From the NCBI RefSeq assembly GCF_014851685.1, contig NZ_JACVAC010000015.1:1-64000 (forward strand): a stretch of 64,000 bases of DNA, written 5' to 3'. This document shows, piece by piece, positions 41,734 through 51,718 of the stretch. The position numbers were made by a program, and so were the translations under genes. Each line of letters begins with the position of its first letter. Position 1 is the stretch's first letter. The notes beneath the pieces are model-generated. The model made no database searches. It was not told the origin of the DNA and was given only the letters and a program-made list of their open reading frames with translations. This DNA comes from Pseudomonas sp. PDM05. GTDB lineage: Bacteria > Pseudomonadota > Gammaproteobacteria > Pseudomonadales > Pseudomonadaceae.

Positions 41734-43252
41734 TGCACAATCGCTGCTCACCACCCTGCTGCCCCTGGTCGCCGACCTGTCCCGTGAACTGCCCGAAGGC
41801 GAGCGCTACCGCCGCCTGTTGCAAGCCATGCGTGCCCTGCTGCCGTGTGATGCCGCCGCGTTGTTGCGCCTGGACGGTGAATGGCTGGTACCACTGGCGG
41901 TGGATGGCTTGAGCCCCGATACCCTCGGGCGGCGCTTCAAGGTCAGCGAACACCCGCGCTTCGCCGTATTGCTCGCCAGCCCCGGCCCCACGCGCTTTGA
42001 CAGCGACAGCGAATTGCCCGACCCCTACGACGGTCTCGTCGCTGGCATACACGGGCAGCTGGAAGTCCACGACTGCATGGGCTGCCCGCTGTTTGTCGAC
42101 GACAGGCCATGGGGCCTGCTGACCCTGGACGCCCTCGACACCGAGCGTTTCGAACGGGTCGAACTCGACGCCCTGCAAGCCTTCGCCAGCCTCGCGGCCG
42201 CGACCGTCAACGTCGCCGAACGTATCGAACGCCTGACCCTGCGCGCCGAAATCTATCGCGAGGCCAGCGGCCAGCAGCACAAGGAAATGATCGGCCAGAG
42301 CAAACCCCACAAGCGCCTGGTGGAAGAGATCAAGCTGGTGGGCGGCAGCGACCTCACCGTTCTGATCACCGGCGAAACCGGGGTGGGCAAGGAGTTGGTG
42401 GCCCAGGCGATCCACGCCGCGTCAGCCCGTGCCGACAAACCGCTGATCAGCCTCAACTGCGCCGCCCTGCCGGAAACCCTGGTGGAAAGCGAGCTGTTCG
42501 GCCATGTGCGCGGCGCCTTTACCGGCGCGCTGAATGAGCGACGCGGCAAGTTCGAACTGGCCAATGGCGGCACGCTGTTCCTCGATGAAGTCGGCGAACT
42601 GTCCCTGAGCGTGCAGGCCAAACTGCTGCGCGTGCTGCAAAGCGGCCAGTTGCAGCGACTGGGCTCGGACAAGGAACATCAGGTCGACGTGCGCCTGATC
42701 GCCGCCACCAACCGCGACCTCGCCGAAGAAGTGCGCAACGGCCGCTACCGCGCCGACTTCTACCACCGCCTCAGCGTGTACCCGCTGCAAGTCCCGGCCC
42801 TGCGCGAGCGCGGGCGCGATGTGTTGCTGCTGGCGGGTTTCTTCCTGGAGCAGAACCGCTCGCGCATGGGCCTGGGCAGCCTGCGCCTGAGCAGCGATGC
42901 CCAGGCGGCGCTGCTGGCCTATAACTGGCCGGGCAATGTGCGAGAGTTGGAACACTTGATCGGCCGCAGCGCGCTCAAAGCCCTGGGCAACTGCCGCGAG
43001 CGGCCGAAGATTCTCAGCCTGAGCGCCCAGGACCTGGACTTGCCTGACGTCAGCGCGCCGGCCATCGAAGCCCCAGACGACGCGATCCCCATGGTCACGG
43101 GCGACCTGCGCCAGGCCACCGAGCACTTTCAACGCCAGATCATCAGCGCCTGCCTGGAGCGTCACGATCACAATTGGGCCAGTGCGGCCCGTGAGCTGGG
43201 GTTGGACCGCGCCAACCTGGGGCGCATGGCCAAGCGCCTCGGTCTCAAATAA
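41729..43252 (+). CDS. norR: NO-sensing sigma54-dependent activator NorR
   Basis: This 507-aa regulator has an N-terminal GAF domain that in family members binds NO at a non-haem iron, then an AAA+ domain with Walker A (GETGVGKELVAQAI), the sigma54-contact loop GAFTGA, Walker B (GGTLFLDEVGEL) and the arginine finger region (NGRYRADFYHRLSVYPL). A Fis-type HTH closes it (NWASAARELGLDRANLGRMA). It diverges from hmp, its probable target. Confidence 0.95.
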   Translation: MTAQSLLTTLLPLVADLSRELPEGERYRRLLQAMRALLPCDAAALLRLDGEWLVPLAVDGLSPDTLGRRFKVSEHPRFAVLLASPGPTRFDSDSELPDPYDGLVAGIHGQLEVHDCMGCPLFVDDRPWGLLTLDALDTERFERVELDALQAFASLAAATVNVAERIERLTLRAEIYREASGQQHKEMIGQSKPHKRLVEEIKLVGGSDLTVLITGETGVGKELVAQAIHAASARADKPLISLNCAALPETLVESELFGHVRGAFTGALNERRGKFELANGGTLFLDEVGELSLSVQAKLLRVLQSGQLQRLGSDKEHQVDVRLIAATNRDLAEEVRNGRYRADFYHRLSVYPLQVPALRERGRDVLLLAGFFLEQNRSRMGLGSLRLSSDAQAALLAYNWPGNVRELEHLIGRSALKALGNCRERPKILSLSAQDLDLPDVSAPAIEAPDDAIPMVTGDLRQATEHFQRQIISACLERHDHNWASAARELGLDRANLGRMAKRLGLK

Positions 43253-43272
43253 CCCGGTCAACTCGGTCAAAT

Positions 43273-43360
43273 GTGGGAGCGGGCTTGCTCGCCAAGGCGG
43301 AGTGTCAGTCGCTAAATCCGTTGACTGACCCACCGCCTTCGCGAGCAAGCCCGCTCCCAC
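43273..43360. repeat. REPIN
   Basis: GTGGGAGCGGGCTTGCTCGC and its complement flank a centre of about 48 bases, between the convergent norR and EamA-family genes. Confidence 0.92.
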
Positions 43361-43373
43361 ACAAGCCCCCACA

Positions 43374-44276
43374 TTAGATTTGCTGCGCCTTGAGGATGGG
43401 GGTAACGGGCTTGGGTTTTCTGAACACCAACACATTCCCCAACATCACCAGCACCAACCCCACCAGCGCCGCCCCGGTCCATTGATAGCCCTCGGCAAAC
43501 GCCGACACATTCAACGCCACCACCGGGAACAGCACCGTGCAGTACGCCGCCCGCTCCGGCCCCATGCGTCCGACCAGGGTCAGGTACGCGGTAAACCCGA
43601 TCACCGAGCCCGGGATCACCAGGTACCACAATGCGCCGATATACCGCGCGCTCCAGTCCATCTCGAACGCAATCCCGCGCACCGCGCAATAGGTCGCCAA
43701 CATCGCCGAACCATAGGCCATGCCCCAGGCATTGGTGGTCAGCGGCTTGAGCCCGGCTTTCTGTTGCAGGCTCGACAGCATGTTGCCCGCCGAGAAACAC
43801 ATCGTCCCGAGCAGCGCCAAGCCCAGGCCAAGCAGGGTCTGCGGGCTGGCGGTGTGCCCGACCAGCTCCGGCCAGAACAGAAAGCCCAACCCCAGCAGAC
43901 CCAGGCCGCCGCCCATCAACACATTGCGCGCCACGCGTTGGCCGAAAAACACCCGGGCGTTCAGCGCGTTCCACAAGGTCGCCGTGGAAAACACCACGGC
44001 CACCAGCCCGCTGGGAATCCACTGGCTGGCCGTCAGGAAGCACATGAAGTTCACGCAGAACAGGCACAAGCCCTGGGCCAGGCAGATCAGATGCCCGCGC
44101 CGGTTCATCACCTGCAACCGGCGGCTGAGCAGCAACAACGCAAACAGCACCAGCGCCGCGAGACCGAAGCGATAGACGATGGACACCGGGATCGCCACCA
44201 CGCCCAGCTGCCATTTAAGGGCGATCCAGGTGGTGCCCCAGATCAGCACGGTGAGTAAGTACAGGAAAAGGTTCAT
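43374..44276 (-). CDS. EamA/DMT-family transporter
   Basis: This 300-aa inner-membrane protein has ten hydrophobic segments in two EamA repeats (opening YLLTVLIWGTTWIALKWQLG, second repeat with AGNMLSSLQQKAGLKPLTTN). Such proteins export small metabolites. I start it at 44276 (MNLFLYLLTV). It diverges from an AraC-family regulator 139 bases away, which probably controls it. Confidence 0.9.
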   Translation of the reverse strand: MNLFLYLLTVLIWGTTWIALKWQLGVVAIPVSIVYRFGLAALVLFALLLLSRRLQVMNRRGHLICLAQGLCLFCVNFMCFLTASQWIPSGLVAVVFSTATLWNALNARVFFGQRVARNVLMGGGLGLLGLGFLFWPELVGHTASPQTLLGLGLALLGTMCFSAGNMLSSLQQKAGLKPLTTNAWGMAYGSAMLATYCAVRGIAFEMDWSARYIGALWYLVIPGSVIGFTAYLTLVGRMGPERAAYCTVLFPVVALNVSAFAEGYQWTGAALVGLVLVMLGNVLVFRKPKPVTPILKAQQI

Positions 44277-44415
44277 GACAGGCTCCATCGATTGAGCCCC
44301 AGTGTCGCCCCCGCCCCGAACAAACCGCTTGCAGATTCTTGCGCTTTTGTCGGGCGGTGGGATCACAGCGTCATCAGCGCAGAGTAGGATGCAAGGCGTC
44401 CACAGAGTGCTCGCC

Positions 44416-45291
44416 ATGCCTGATCTGCAATCCCTGCAAGTCTTCCAAGCCCTTAACCGCTCGCCCAACGCACGCCTCGAAGCCTGCGCCGAGCTCGGTG
44501 ACGGCTTGTCTGCGGCCTTGTGGAGCAACCATCACGATTCCCAGGATTATCAGGCGCCGAGCCATCACACCTTGTCCTGCTACGTCGGTGGCGGCACCGG
44601 CACGTTTCGCCGCGATCAGCCGGGCACCAAGGGCGGGCCCGACAAGCTGTGCATCCTGCCGGCCGAGCATCAGTCGGCCTGGGTGATCAACGGCGAGATC
44701 CGCCTGGCCCACGTGTATTTCAGCCCGGAGCAATTTGCCCTCGGCTGCGTCACCCTGCTCGACCGCGAACCGCGCGCGTTGCAACTGCGCGAAAGCACCT
44801 TCCTGGAAGATGCCAGCCAGGCCCGGCGCTTCCACCAGTTGATCGCCCTTAACTGGCACGAACCGGCCGAACGCCTGCTGACCAGCAGCCTGGCCCACGA
44901 AATGCTCAGCCACACCCTGCTCAGCCAGGTCGGCGCACGCGATGGGTTGCGCTTGAAAGGCGGGCTGGCGGCGTACCAGCGCAGGCTATTGGTGGACTAC
45001 ATCGATCAGCACCTGGAAGACCCCATCAGCCTCGGGCAACTCGCCGGGCTGTGCGCGCTGTCGGAATACCACTTCGCGCGGATGTTCCGCCAAAGCTTCG
45101 GCCTGCCGCCGCACCAATACCTGCTGGCGCGGCGCCTGACCCGCGCCCAGGCACTGCTGCGCAGCAGCACCCTGCCCCTGGGTGAGATCGCCCTGATGTG
45201 CGGTTTTTCCAGCGCCAGCCACTTCACCCACCGCTTCCGCCAGGCCATGGGCGCCACGCCCGGCGAATACCGCCAGGCGTTCAGCGCCTAG
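44416..45291 (+). CDS. AraC-family transcriptional regulator
   Basis: This 291-aa regulator has an N-terminal cupin-like sensor region and a C-terminal pair of HTH motifs (LGQLAGLCALSEYHFARMFR and LGEIALMCGFSSASHFTHRF, then TPGEYRQ). I start it at 44416 (MPDLQSLQVF); longer frames lack support. The end overlaps the convergent LuxR gene by 4 bases. Confidence 0.9.
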   Translation: MPDLQSLQVFQALNRSPNARLEACAELGDGLSAALWSNHHDSQDYQAPSHHTLSCYVGGGTGTFRRDQPGTKGGPDKLCILPAEHQSAWVINGEIRLAHVYFSPEQFALGCVTLLDREPRALQLRESTFLEDASQARRFHQLIALNWHEPAERLLTSSLAHEMLSHTLLSQVGARDGLRLKGGLAAYQRRLLVDYIDQHLEDPISLGQLAGLCALSEYHFARMFRQSFGLPPHQYLLARRLTRAQALLRSSTLPLGEIALMCGFSSASHFTHRFRQAMGATPGEYRQAFSA

Positions 45292-47786
45292 ACCATCAGG
45301 CCCAACGTCTTCGCCTTGGCCACCGCTTGCGTGCGCCGCTCCACGCCAAGCTTGCTGTGGATGCGCCGTGCATGGGTCTTGACCGTGTGCAGGGAAATAA
45401 ACAAACGGTCGGCGATTTCCAGGTTGGAGCTGCCCAGGGCGATTAATTGCAGCACTTCCAGTTCGCGCTGGCTCAGGGGATTGTCCGCCGCACCGGCGGG
45501 CGACACCTGCGCTTCAAGCCCCACCTCACTCAACAACCCGGGCGAGCGCAAACGCAGCTCACGAATGGCCTGCTGCACCTGGCAACGTGCGGCCAGCTCC
45601 AACCCGGCCTGCAACGAACGCCGCGCCAGGGTCGAGTCGCCGAGTTGCCAGGCCACCTCGCCGAGCACCAGGTGCAGTTCGGTTTCCAGGCACAACATGC
45701 CGCGTTGCTGGATAGTCGCCAGCAAGGCGTGCAAGCGCTCCAACGGTTGCTCGGCACAGCCCAGTTTCACTTCGGCCAGCACCAGCAGGTATTCCAGGCG
45801 CGGTATCAACTCCAACGTCGCCGGCGGAGCCTGCTTGGCCTGTGGCCCGCGGAAGTGACGCAGCACCCGCCGCACCGCTTCCAGCGTCAACTCGGCACGG
45901 CCCTGTTGCAACCAGAAGTGCCCACTGACCAACAGCAACACCGCGCGATACACCGAATCCGGCACCTGACGCTGCTGCATCAGCCGCTCGGCCTCGCGCA
46001 GTTGCACAAAGGCCTGGGCGTAATCGCCACGGTTGGCCGCCAGCAACGCCAGGCCGAGAAAACCATAGAGCACGCGCTTGTCCTGGCTGTGCAGGCACAT
46101 ATTCAAGCCGGCATCGAAACACTCGGCGGCCAGCGCATCCTGGCCTTGGCGCAAGGCCAGGTGCCCACGGCGCAAGGCGATGCGCCCGACCAGCGGCCCG
46201 GCCTTGAGACGCTGCTTGAGCAACATCGCCTGGACATTTTCCAACAGGCTCTGCGCCCGGTACGGTGCGCCGCGCTGTTCCAGCAATTGAGCGTGGTCCA
46301 ACTCCAGCAACGCCTCCAACACCAATGACCCGTGGGCACGGGCCAGGCACAACGCTTCGCGGCTCAAGGCTTGCGCCACTTCCAGTTCGCCGCGCAGCAA
46401 GGCTTGCTGGGTCAGCCCCGACAAGCACATCAGGCGCGAGGTCCAGGCGCTGTCGGGCAAAGCTTGCAGCGCTTCAAGAAAATGTTCGCGGGAACGCTCG
46501 GCATCCCCACGCAAATGCAGCAACCAGCCCCATTGCGCCTGCCAGCGCGCCAGCAGATAGCACTGTTGCGCCGCGCTGGGTTGCGGCGCGAAACGCGCCA
46601 GTTGATCGATGCACAACGCCGCCTGTTCGAAGCGCCCGGCGAACAACAAGGCCGCCGTGACCAACCCCACCAGTTGCGCCGAGCCGAGCATCAGCTCATC
46701 GCCATGCTGCTCGTGCAGGCGCAACAGCAGCACGGCGTTTTGCTGGCGGAACAGGTCCTCGAAACTGAAGTGCTGCAACAGGCTGACCGCGATCTCATAT
46801 TCCTCCGCCAGCAACGCCTGCTCGAACGCCGCCTGCCAATCCCCCTCGGCGGTGAACCATTGGCAGGCACGCCGATGCCAGGAGCGCTTGGCCGGCCAGG
46901 GCTCGTCGCGCAGCAGTTGCGCGAGCGGCGGGAACACCTGCAGCCAGTCGGCGGCATCTTCCCACGGCTGGATAAAGGCGCCGAGGGCCTGCAAGTCGCG
47001 CAGGTACTGATCGCCGTCGCCGGCGCCGAACAGGTGCTCGCACAAGCCGGGGTTGAAACGCGGCAGATGGGCAAGCACGCGCCAGGCCTCGGCCAGTTCC
47101 GGCGGCAAGCTGCTGAACAGTTCGTGTTGCAGGTAGTCGAGCAGGGTTTTGTCCGGGTGCCCGTCGCCGAGCAGGGCGATCCGCACGCCCGCGCACCAGC
47201 CGCCGCTGAACTGCAGGATGCGGTCGACCTCGTGCCCCGGCGCCAGCGCCTGGATGTCTGCAGCGCTGAAGGCCAGTTCGCTGCCGCTGCATTCCAGCAG
47301 TTCGTCATCGAGCAACAGGCGCGGCCAGTTGCAGAGGGGCCGGCGGCGAGCGCCCAGCCACCAGGTCAACGCCGGGCTGGCGGCGCTGAGCAGGCGGTCG
47401 AGCAGTGCGTCCAGTGCGGGCGCAGGCTGGCGGCAGAAATCATCGAGAAACAGCCACGCCGGGGCCTGCCAGCGACCAAGGTCGAGCAGCAACGTGGCTT
47501 CATCGGTAAACGGCAGGCCCAGGTTCAGGGCCAGGCGCTGGCACAACTCCAGCGGGCTGAGGGTGACGCCATTGAGCGGCAGCCAATACACCTGGCAAGC
47601 GGCCGGTGCCTGCAACGCGCACTCGGCGAGCAAGGCGCTCTTGCCACTGCCACCGGGGGCGCAGAGCAACCTGACCCGTGCCTGCGCCGCCAGCAAAGGC
47701 TCGGCCAGGCGCGGGCGCAGCAGATGGTGGGCGGACAGCCGGGGCATGAATCCAGGACGGTCCAGGCAGCGTGTCATGGCGGTCAT
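45288..47786 (-). CDS. MalT-like LuxR-family ATP-dependent regulator
   Basis: This 832-aa STAND-type regulator has an N-terminal NTPase (Walker A in LLCAPGGSGKSALLAECAL, Walker B-like WLFLDDFC), a long TPR-like helical sensor (residues about 330-740), and a C-terminal LuxR HTH (LSQRELEVLQLIALGSSNLE then LHTVKTHARRIHSKLGV). Such regulators often lie next to DUF1302/DUF1329 gene pairs in Pseudomonas and control catabolism of hydrophobic or alcohol substrates; here the pair is just upstream. Confidence 0.92.
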   Translation of the reverse strand: MTAMTRCLDRPGFMPRLSAHHLLRPRLAEPLLAAQARVRLLCAPGGSGKSALLAECALQAPAACQVYWLPLNGVTLSPLELCQRLALNLGLPFTDEATLLLDLGRWQAPAWLFLDDFCRQPAPALDALLDRLLSAASPALTWWLGARRRPLCNWPRLLLDDELLECSGSELAFSAADIQALAPGHEVDRILQFSGGWCAGVRIALLGDGHPDKTLLDYLQHELFSSLPPELAEAWRVLAHLPRFNPGLCEHLFGAGDGDQYLRDLQALGAFIQPWEDAADWLQVFPPLAQLLRDEPWPAKRSWHRRACQWFTAEGDWQAAFEQALLAEEYEIAVSLLQHFSFEDLFRQQNAVLLLRLHEQHGDELMLGSAQLVGLVTAALLFAGRFEQAALCIDQLARFAPQPSAAQQCYLLARWQAQWGWLLHLRGDAERSREHFLEALQALPDSAWTSRLMCLSGLTQQALLRGELEVAQALSREALCLARAHGSLVLEALLELDHAQLLEQRGAPYRAQSLLENVQAMLLKQRLKAGPLVGRIALRRGHLALRQGQDALAAECFDAGLNMCLHSQDKRVLYGFLGLALLAANRGDYAQAFVQLREAERLMQQRQVPDSVYRAVLLLVSGHFWLQQGRAELTLEAVRRVLRHFRGPQAKQAPPATLELIPRLEYLLVLAEVKLGCAEQPLERLHALLATIQQRGMLCLETELHLVLGEVAWQLGDSTLARRSLQAGLELAARCQVQQAIRELRLRSPGLLSEVGLEAQVSPAGAADNPLSQRELEVLQLIALGSSNLEIADRLFISLHTVKTHARRIHSKLGVERRTQAVAKAKTLGLMV

Positions 47787-47913
47787 TGCTGCATCCTGCT
47801 TTTTTATTGTTATGCAACCTGATGCGTACCCTAGTCCTGTGGTTGGCGGTTGTTGAAGAAGTATTCAGCGGGGTGATTGGTGGCCATAAAACCCAAGGTG
47901 TACACAAACGAAT

Positions 47914-48033
47914 GTGGGAGCAGGGCTTGTGTGGGAGCGGGCTTGCTCGCGAAGGCGGTGGATCAGTCGAAGCATCTTTGACTGACACACTGCATTCGCG
48001 AGCAAGCCCGCTCCCACACAAGCCTGCTCCCAC
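47914..48033. repeat. Nested REPIN
   Basis: A full REPIN (GTGGGAGCGGGCTTGCTCGC and complement) is embedded in a second pair of REP stems (GTGGGAGCAGGGCTTG and AAGCCTGCTCCCAC), giving four REP arms. Confidence 0.9.
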
Positions 48034-48059
48034 AGTTGGATTGCATTTCACCTCTGAAG

Positions 48060-49418
48060 TCAGCGTACGCCTTCGGCTCGCAGCGCAGCGGGGGTGTAGT
48101 CCGCGGCCTTGGCGTTGAAGCCGAATACGAAGCTGCTCTTCTCCTCGTTCTTCATGCCCAGGGCGATGTAGCGCCCGGCGATGATGTCGTACAGGGTTTC
48201 CACGGTGTAGGCCGGGGTCTGGTGGTTGTAGTAGAACTGCGCATGCCCTTCGGCGACACGCCACAGTTGGCCACGACCGTCATAGTGATCCACCAGCGCC
48301 ACCTGCCAGCTGTCTTCGTCGATGTACATGTGGCGCTTGGCGTAGATGTGCCGCTCGCTGGGCTTGACCGTGCCGACCACTTCCCACACCCGGTGCAGTT
48401 CGTAGCGGGTCAGGTCCTGGTTGATGTGGCCGGCCTTGATGATGTCGTCGTACTTGAGTGTCGGCTGGTCCAGCTTGTAGCTGTTATAGGGGATGTACAT
48501 CTCCTTCTTGCCCACCAGCTTCCAGTCGTAGCGGTCGGGCGCACCGGAGAACATGTCGAAGTTGTCGGAGGTGCGCAGGCCGTCGGACGCGGTGCCCGGC
48601 CCGTCATACGCCACTTGCGGGGCACGGCGTACGCGGCGTTGGCCGGCGTTGTAGATCCACGCCAGGCGCGGCTCTTTCACCTGGTCGAGGGTTTCGTGCA
48701 CCAGCAGCACGTTGCCCGCCAGGCGTGCCGGCGCGGTCACCGACTGCTTGAAGAAGGTCAGCACGTTGGCGGCCTTGGCCGGGTCCATGTCGGGGATCAG
48801 TTGCGGCACCGCCACCTCTTCTTCGAAGCGGATCGGCGTGTAGCTGCCATTGGTCTGCGGTGTGGCCTGGGTGATGATGCGGCGCAGGTTGCCGCCGTGG
48901 TAGCGGGTGATGTGGTTCCACAGCACTTCCACGCCGTTCTTGGGAATCGGGAACGCGTAGTAGCGGTTGCCGGTGAAGTTCTCCAGGCCGTTGCCGTCGT
49001 TGATTGGCTTGACGTTGAGCGCGCTGCGCTTGATCGACTCGTAGATCTCCGGCGGCAGGTTGACCGTGCGGTGGCTCGGGTACACCGGGATCTTGTAGGT
49101 CTCGGGGTAGCGCTTGAACATCGCCACCTGGCCTTCGGAGAGTTTGTCCTTGTACTTGTCGACGGTGGCCGCGGTGATCACGAACAGCGGTTTTTCACTG
49201 GAGAACGGGTCGGCGAGGAAGCCTTTGCTGTCCACCGCGCCGGCGTTTTTCGGGATGCCGCCGGTCCAGGCCGGGATCGAGCCGTCGGCGTTGCCGGCTT
49301 TTTCGGCGCCGATCGGGGTCAGGCTGGTGCCGAGTTTGTCGGCTTCCTGCGGCGATACGGCAGCCATGACATTGGCAGCCAGCAAACTCAGAGCCAATAC
49401 AGCAAGTGTCTTACGCAT
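48060..49418 (-). CDS. DUF1329 outer-membrane-associated protein
   Basis: This 452-aa exported protein (signal MRKTLAVLALSLLAANVMA) matches the DUF1329 family. It begins VSPQEADKLGTSLTPIGAEK and ends with the conserved TPAYTVETLYDIIAGRYIAL region. DUF1329 proteins have a LolB-like fold and nearly always sit beside DUF1302 beta-barrels, here 26 bases downstream of one, which suggests joint uptake or handling of lipophilic substrates. Confidence 0.93.
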   Translation of the reverse strand: MRKTLAVLALSLLAANVMAAVSPQEADKLGTSLTPIGAEKAGNADGSIPAWTGGIPKNAGAVDSKGFLADPFSSEKPLFVITAATVDKYKDKLSEGQVAMFKRYPETYKIPVYPSHRTVNLPPEIYESIKRSALNVKPINDGNGLENFTGNRYYAFPIPKNGVEVLWNHITRYHGGNLRRIITQATPQTNGSYTPIRFEEEVAVPQLIPDMDPAKAANVLTFFKQSVTAPARLAGNVLLVHETLDQVKEPRLAWIYNAGQRRVRRAPQVAYDGPGTASDGLRTSDNFDMFSGAPDRYDWKLVGKKEMYIPYNSYKLDQPTLKYDDIIKAGHINQDLTRYELHRVWEVVGTVKPSERHIYAKRHMYIDEDSWQVALVDHYDGRGQLWRVAEGHAQFYYNHQTPAYTVETLYDIIAGRYIALGMKNEEKSSFVFGFNAKAADYTPAALRAEGVR

Positions 49419-49444
49419 GGATTCTTGTCCTTCTTTAAGCCAGA

Positions 49445-51235
49445 TCAGAAGTTCACGCCAAAGCTGAGGGCGAGGAAGTCACGGTCGGTGAGGGTGTTGT
49501 AGTCGCCACCAAAAAAGTCGGTGTAGCTCAGGCTGGCGGTGTAGGTGCTGCGGTAGTCCGCATCCACGCCGACGCTGATGGCCTTGGCGCCTTTGTTGAA
49601 CAGGCCGTTGGGGCCGTAGCCGGCGACGTCGTGGGACCACGACAGGTTGGGCTTGAGGTTCACCCCGAACAGCGCGTTGTTGTAGTCAAGGATCGCCCGG
49701 GCGCGGTAGCCCCAGGAGTTGGCCGTGACAAAACCGTCGGTGTCGCCCTGGAAACCGTAGGCGCCGTAGACCGAGTCACGGCCGTAACGCAGCTTGGATT
49801 TGTCTTCCAGCCCGGCGACGTGCACGAAGGCCGCCTCGCCCACCAGGGTCAGGCGTTCGGCGCCCAGCACCTGGTCGAAGAACTGGGTCATGGTGCTTTG
49901 GATCTGGGTGATTTCCTTGCGGCGGTAGCCTTTGTTGTCGTCGCCGAAGTTGCTGCGGATCGGTGAGGCCGCCTGGCCGGCCACCGGGTTGATCAGGGCC
50001 AGGGTCAGGTCGGTGGTGTTGAGTTGCACCGGGGCATTCGGGCGGTAGCTGATTTCGCCGGTCCACGCCGTGCCGGTCGGCAAGGTGGTGGAGAAACTGG
50101 CGCCGAACAGACGGATGTCCTCGGGGTAGTCGAGGTAGTACTGGCCACGGCCGAGCATCAGGCTCTGGACCAGGCCCGAGCCAGTGCCGGGCGCGATACC
50201 GTTGGCGGCGCCAGCGATGGCGCCGAGCCGGGCCAGCGTGGTGTTGTTGGTGATGGTGCCGACGGTCGGGGTACGGCTGTGATAGTTCATGAAATACAGG
50301 CCGTACTCGGTGTCATCCCCCAGCCAGCGCAGGGCCGCACCGAACTGGCCGCCATCACGCGCATCCCGGTCCCGTGCGCGCTGCACGATCACGCCCTCGC
50401 GCGTCACTTCAAAACCCTGCCCGAAGGCTGCGGCCACCGGCTGCAACGGCGCAATCGCCGGGTTGCCCACGGTGTAGTTGCCATTACAGCCATGGGCCGC
50501 AACGTCGCCACCAAAAAACGTACCGCAGTTATCCAGCACGGTGTTCTGCCAGTTCAACTGGTAGAAGCCTTCCACCGTCAGCTGGTTGGTCAGGCTCTGG
50601 GAGGCGAACAGCATGTTCACCGGGATCAGCCCTTCCTTGATCTCCGCGCCAGGGCGACGGAAGGCGGAAACGTCGATGGGGTTGATGCTGTTGATGGAGT
50701 TGCCGATGAAGGTGCTTTCGCCCCAGCTGACCACCTGCTTGCCCAGGCGCACGTTGCCCGGCTGATCGCCAATCGAATAGTTGTGATAGACGAAGGCATC
50801 GAGCAGCTCGTAGCCGGACGAGCGCGCGCCTTCATCGCGGTGGTGGTTGCTGATCTGTTTGAATTCGCGGTCTTCGTCCTGCAACTCGAAGTCGTACCAG
50901 TACTTGCCGCGCACAAACATGCCGCTGTCACCGTACTTGAGTTCCAGGTCATGCAGGCCCTTGAAGATCTTGGAGAAGGTTTCGCCCTTCTTGAAGTTCA
51001 GCCGTCCGTCATCGCCGGTAGATGCCTGCCCGGTGCCGCCATTGACGGTGCCCACCAGTTTCTTATCGGCATCGCGCATGCCCCAGCTCGCGCCGACCGA
51101 CAGCGAGGAGTCGAATTGCCCTTCGATCTCGCCAATGTTGAACGAAACAGCCTGCGCCTGCGCACAGCAACCCAGTGCAACCGCAGCGGCCAGCGCCTGT
51201 GGCGTGAAGATGGCGCGCATTGTTGTTTTTGTCAT
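49445..51235 (-). CDS. DUF1302 outer-membrane beta-barrel
   Basis: This 596-aa protein has a signal (about residues 1-30, ending AQAQAVSFN) and a beta-barrel body with a C-terminal Phe (LALSFGVNF), typical of outer-membrane proteins. The DUF1302 family is a putative channel of FadL-like type. I start it at 51235 (MTKTTMRAIF), preceded by GGGGAAG. It is in an operon with the DUF1329 gene. Control probably comes from the MalT-like regulator beyond. Confidence 0.92.
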   Translation of the reverse strand: MTKTTMRAIFTPQALAAAVALGCCAQAQAVSFNIGEIEGQFDSSLSVGASWGMRDADKKLVGTVNGGTGQASTGDDGRLNFKKGETFSKIFKGLHDLELKYGDSGMFVRGKYWYDFELQDEDREFKQISNHHRDEGARSSGYELLDAFVYHNYSIGDQPGNVRLGKQVVSWGESTFIGNSINSINPIDVSAFRRPGAEIKEGLIPVNMLFASQSLTNQLTVEGFYQLNWQNTVLDNCGTFFGGDVAAHGCNGNYTVGNPAIAPLQPVAAAFGQGFEVTREGVIVQRARDRDARDGGQFGAALRWLGDDTEYGLYFMNYHSRTPTVGTITNNTTLARLGAIAGAANGIAPGTGSGLVQSLMLGRGQYYLDYPEDIRLFGASFSTTLPTGTAWTGEISYRPNAPVQLNTTDLTLALINPVAGQAASPIRSNFGDDNKGYRRKEITQIQSTMTQFFDQVLGAERLTLVGEAAFVHVAGLEDKSKLRYGRDSVYGAYGFQGDTDGFVTANSWGYRARAILDYNNALFGVNLKPNLSWSHDVAGYGPNGLFNKGAKAISVGVDADYRSTYTASLSYTDFFGGDYNTLTDRDFLALSFGVNF

Positions 51236-51627
51236 GCGTCTTCCCCGGTGAGTGACAGAAGGCCCCACCCTACTGCCGCGCAACAGGAGCGATAAGCGCA
51301 CCAAGGAGGGATTCGTGTTGTCGCTCGAAAGGATTAGCGGCCGCCCAGGCCGCGGGTTTGGAGGCAGGTATGGATCGAATGGATGGCGGCTTATCAGGCC
51401 AATGGATAGCGCCCCGGCAACTGTTGCGGTATCGGTAACAGTCCTTGTCCTGAAGCGCTATTACTCATTCTGTTACAACCGACTATTCTTACCGGGCTTG
51501 CAGGGCACAACGCCCGCTCCCGCTACCGGGAGAAAAGCCAGATTCAATGGGATTGATGCCTTTTATCAATCTGTTACCGGTGTTCACTGACGTGGATTTG
51601 TAGCTCCTTGATCCAACGTCTTACTTC

Positions 51628-51655
51628 GGCCGCTGCCTATGCAGCGGCCTTTTTT
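51628..51655 (+). terminator. Orphan rightward intrinsic terminator
   Basis: GGCCGCTGC and GCAGCGGCC with a CTAT loop are followed by six T. No rightward coding gene precedes it in this region, so it may end an untranslated small RNA. Confidence 0.8.
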
Positions 51656-51663
51656 ATGCGCGC

Positions 51664-51691
51664 AATAAAACGGGGCGCCCTTGGCGCCCCG
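51664..51691 (-). terminator. Terminator of the SDR gene
   Basis: CGGGGCGCC and GGCGCCCCG form a 9-bp stem with a 3-base loop; on the minus strand a TTTTATT tail follows. It ends the SDR transcript 28 bases after its stop. Confidence 0.85.
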
Positions 51692-51718
51692 CACGATTCA
51701 CTGCCGTACGAGCAATGA

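Larger units (their letters stand above)
51236..51718. other. Intergenic region with two terminators
   Basis: These 483 bases hold the start-side region of the DUF1302 gene and two hairpins (see separate entries), but no protein gene that I can support. Several GGA/GGAT motifs cluster at 51300-51410. Confidence 0.5.
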
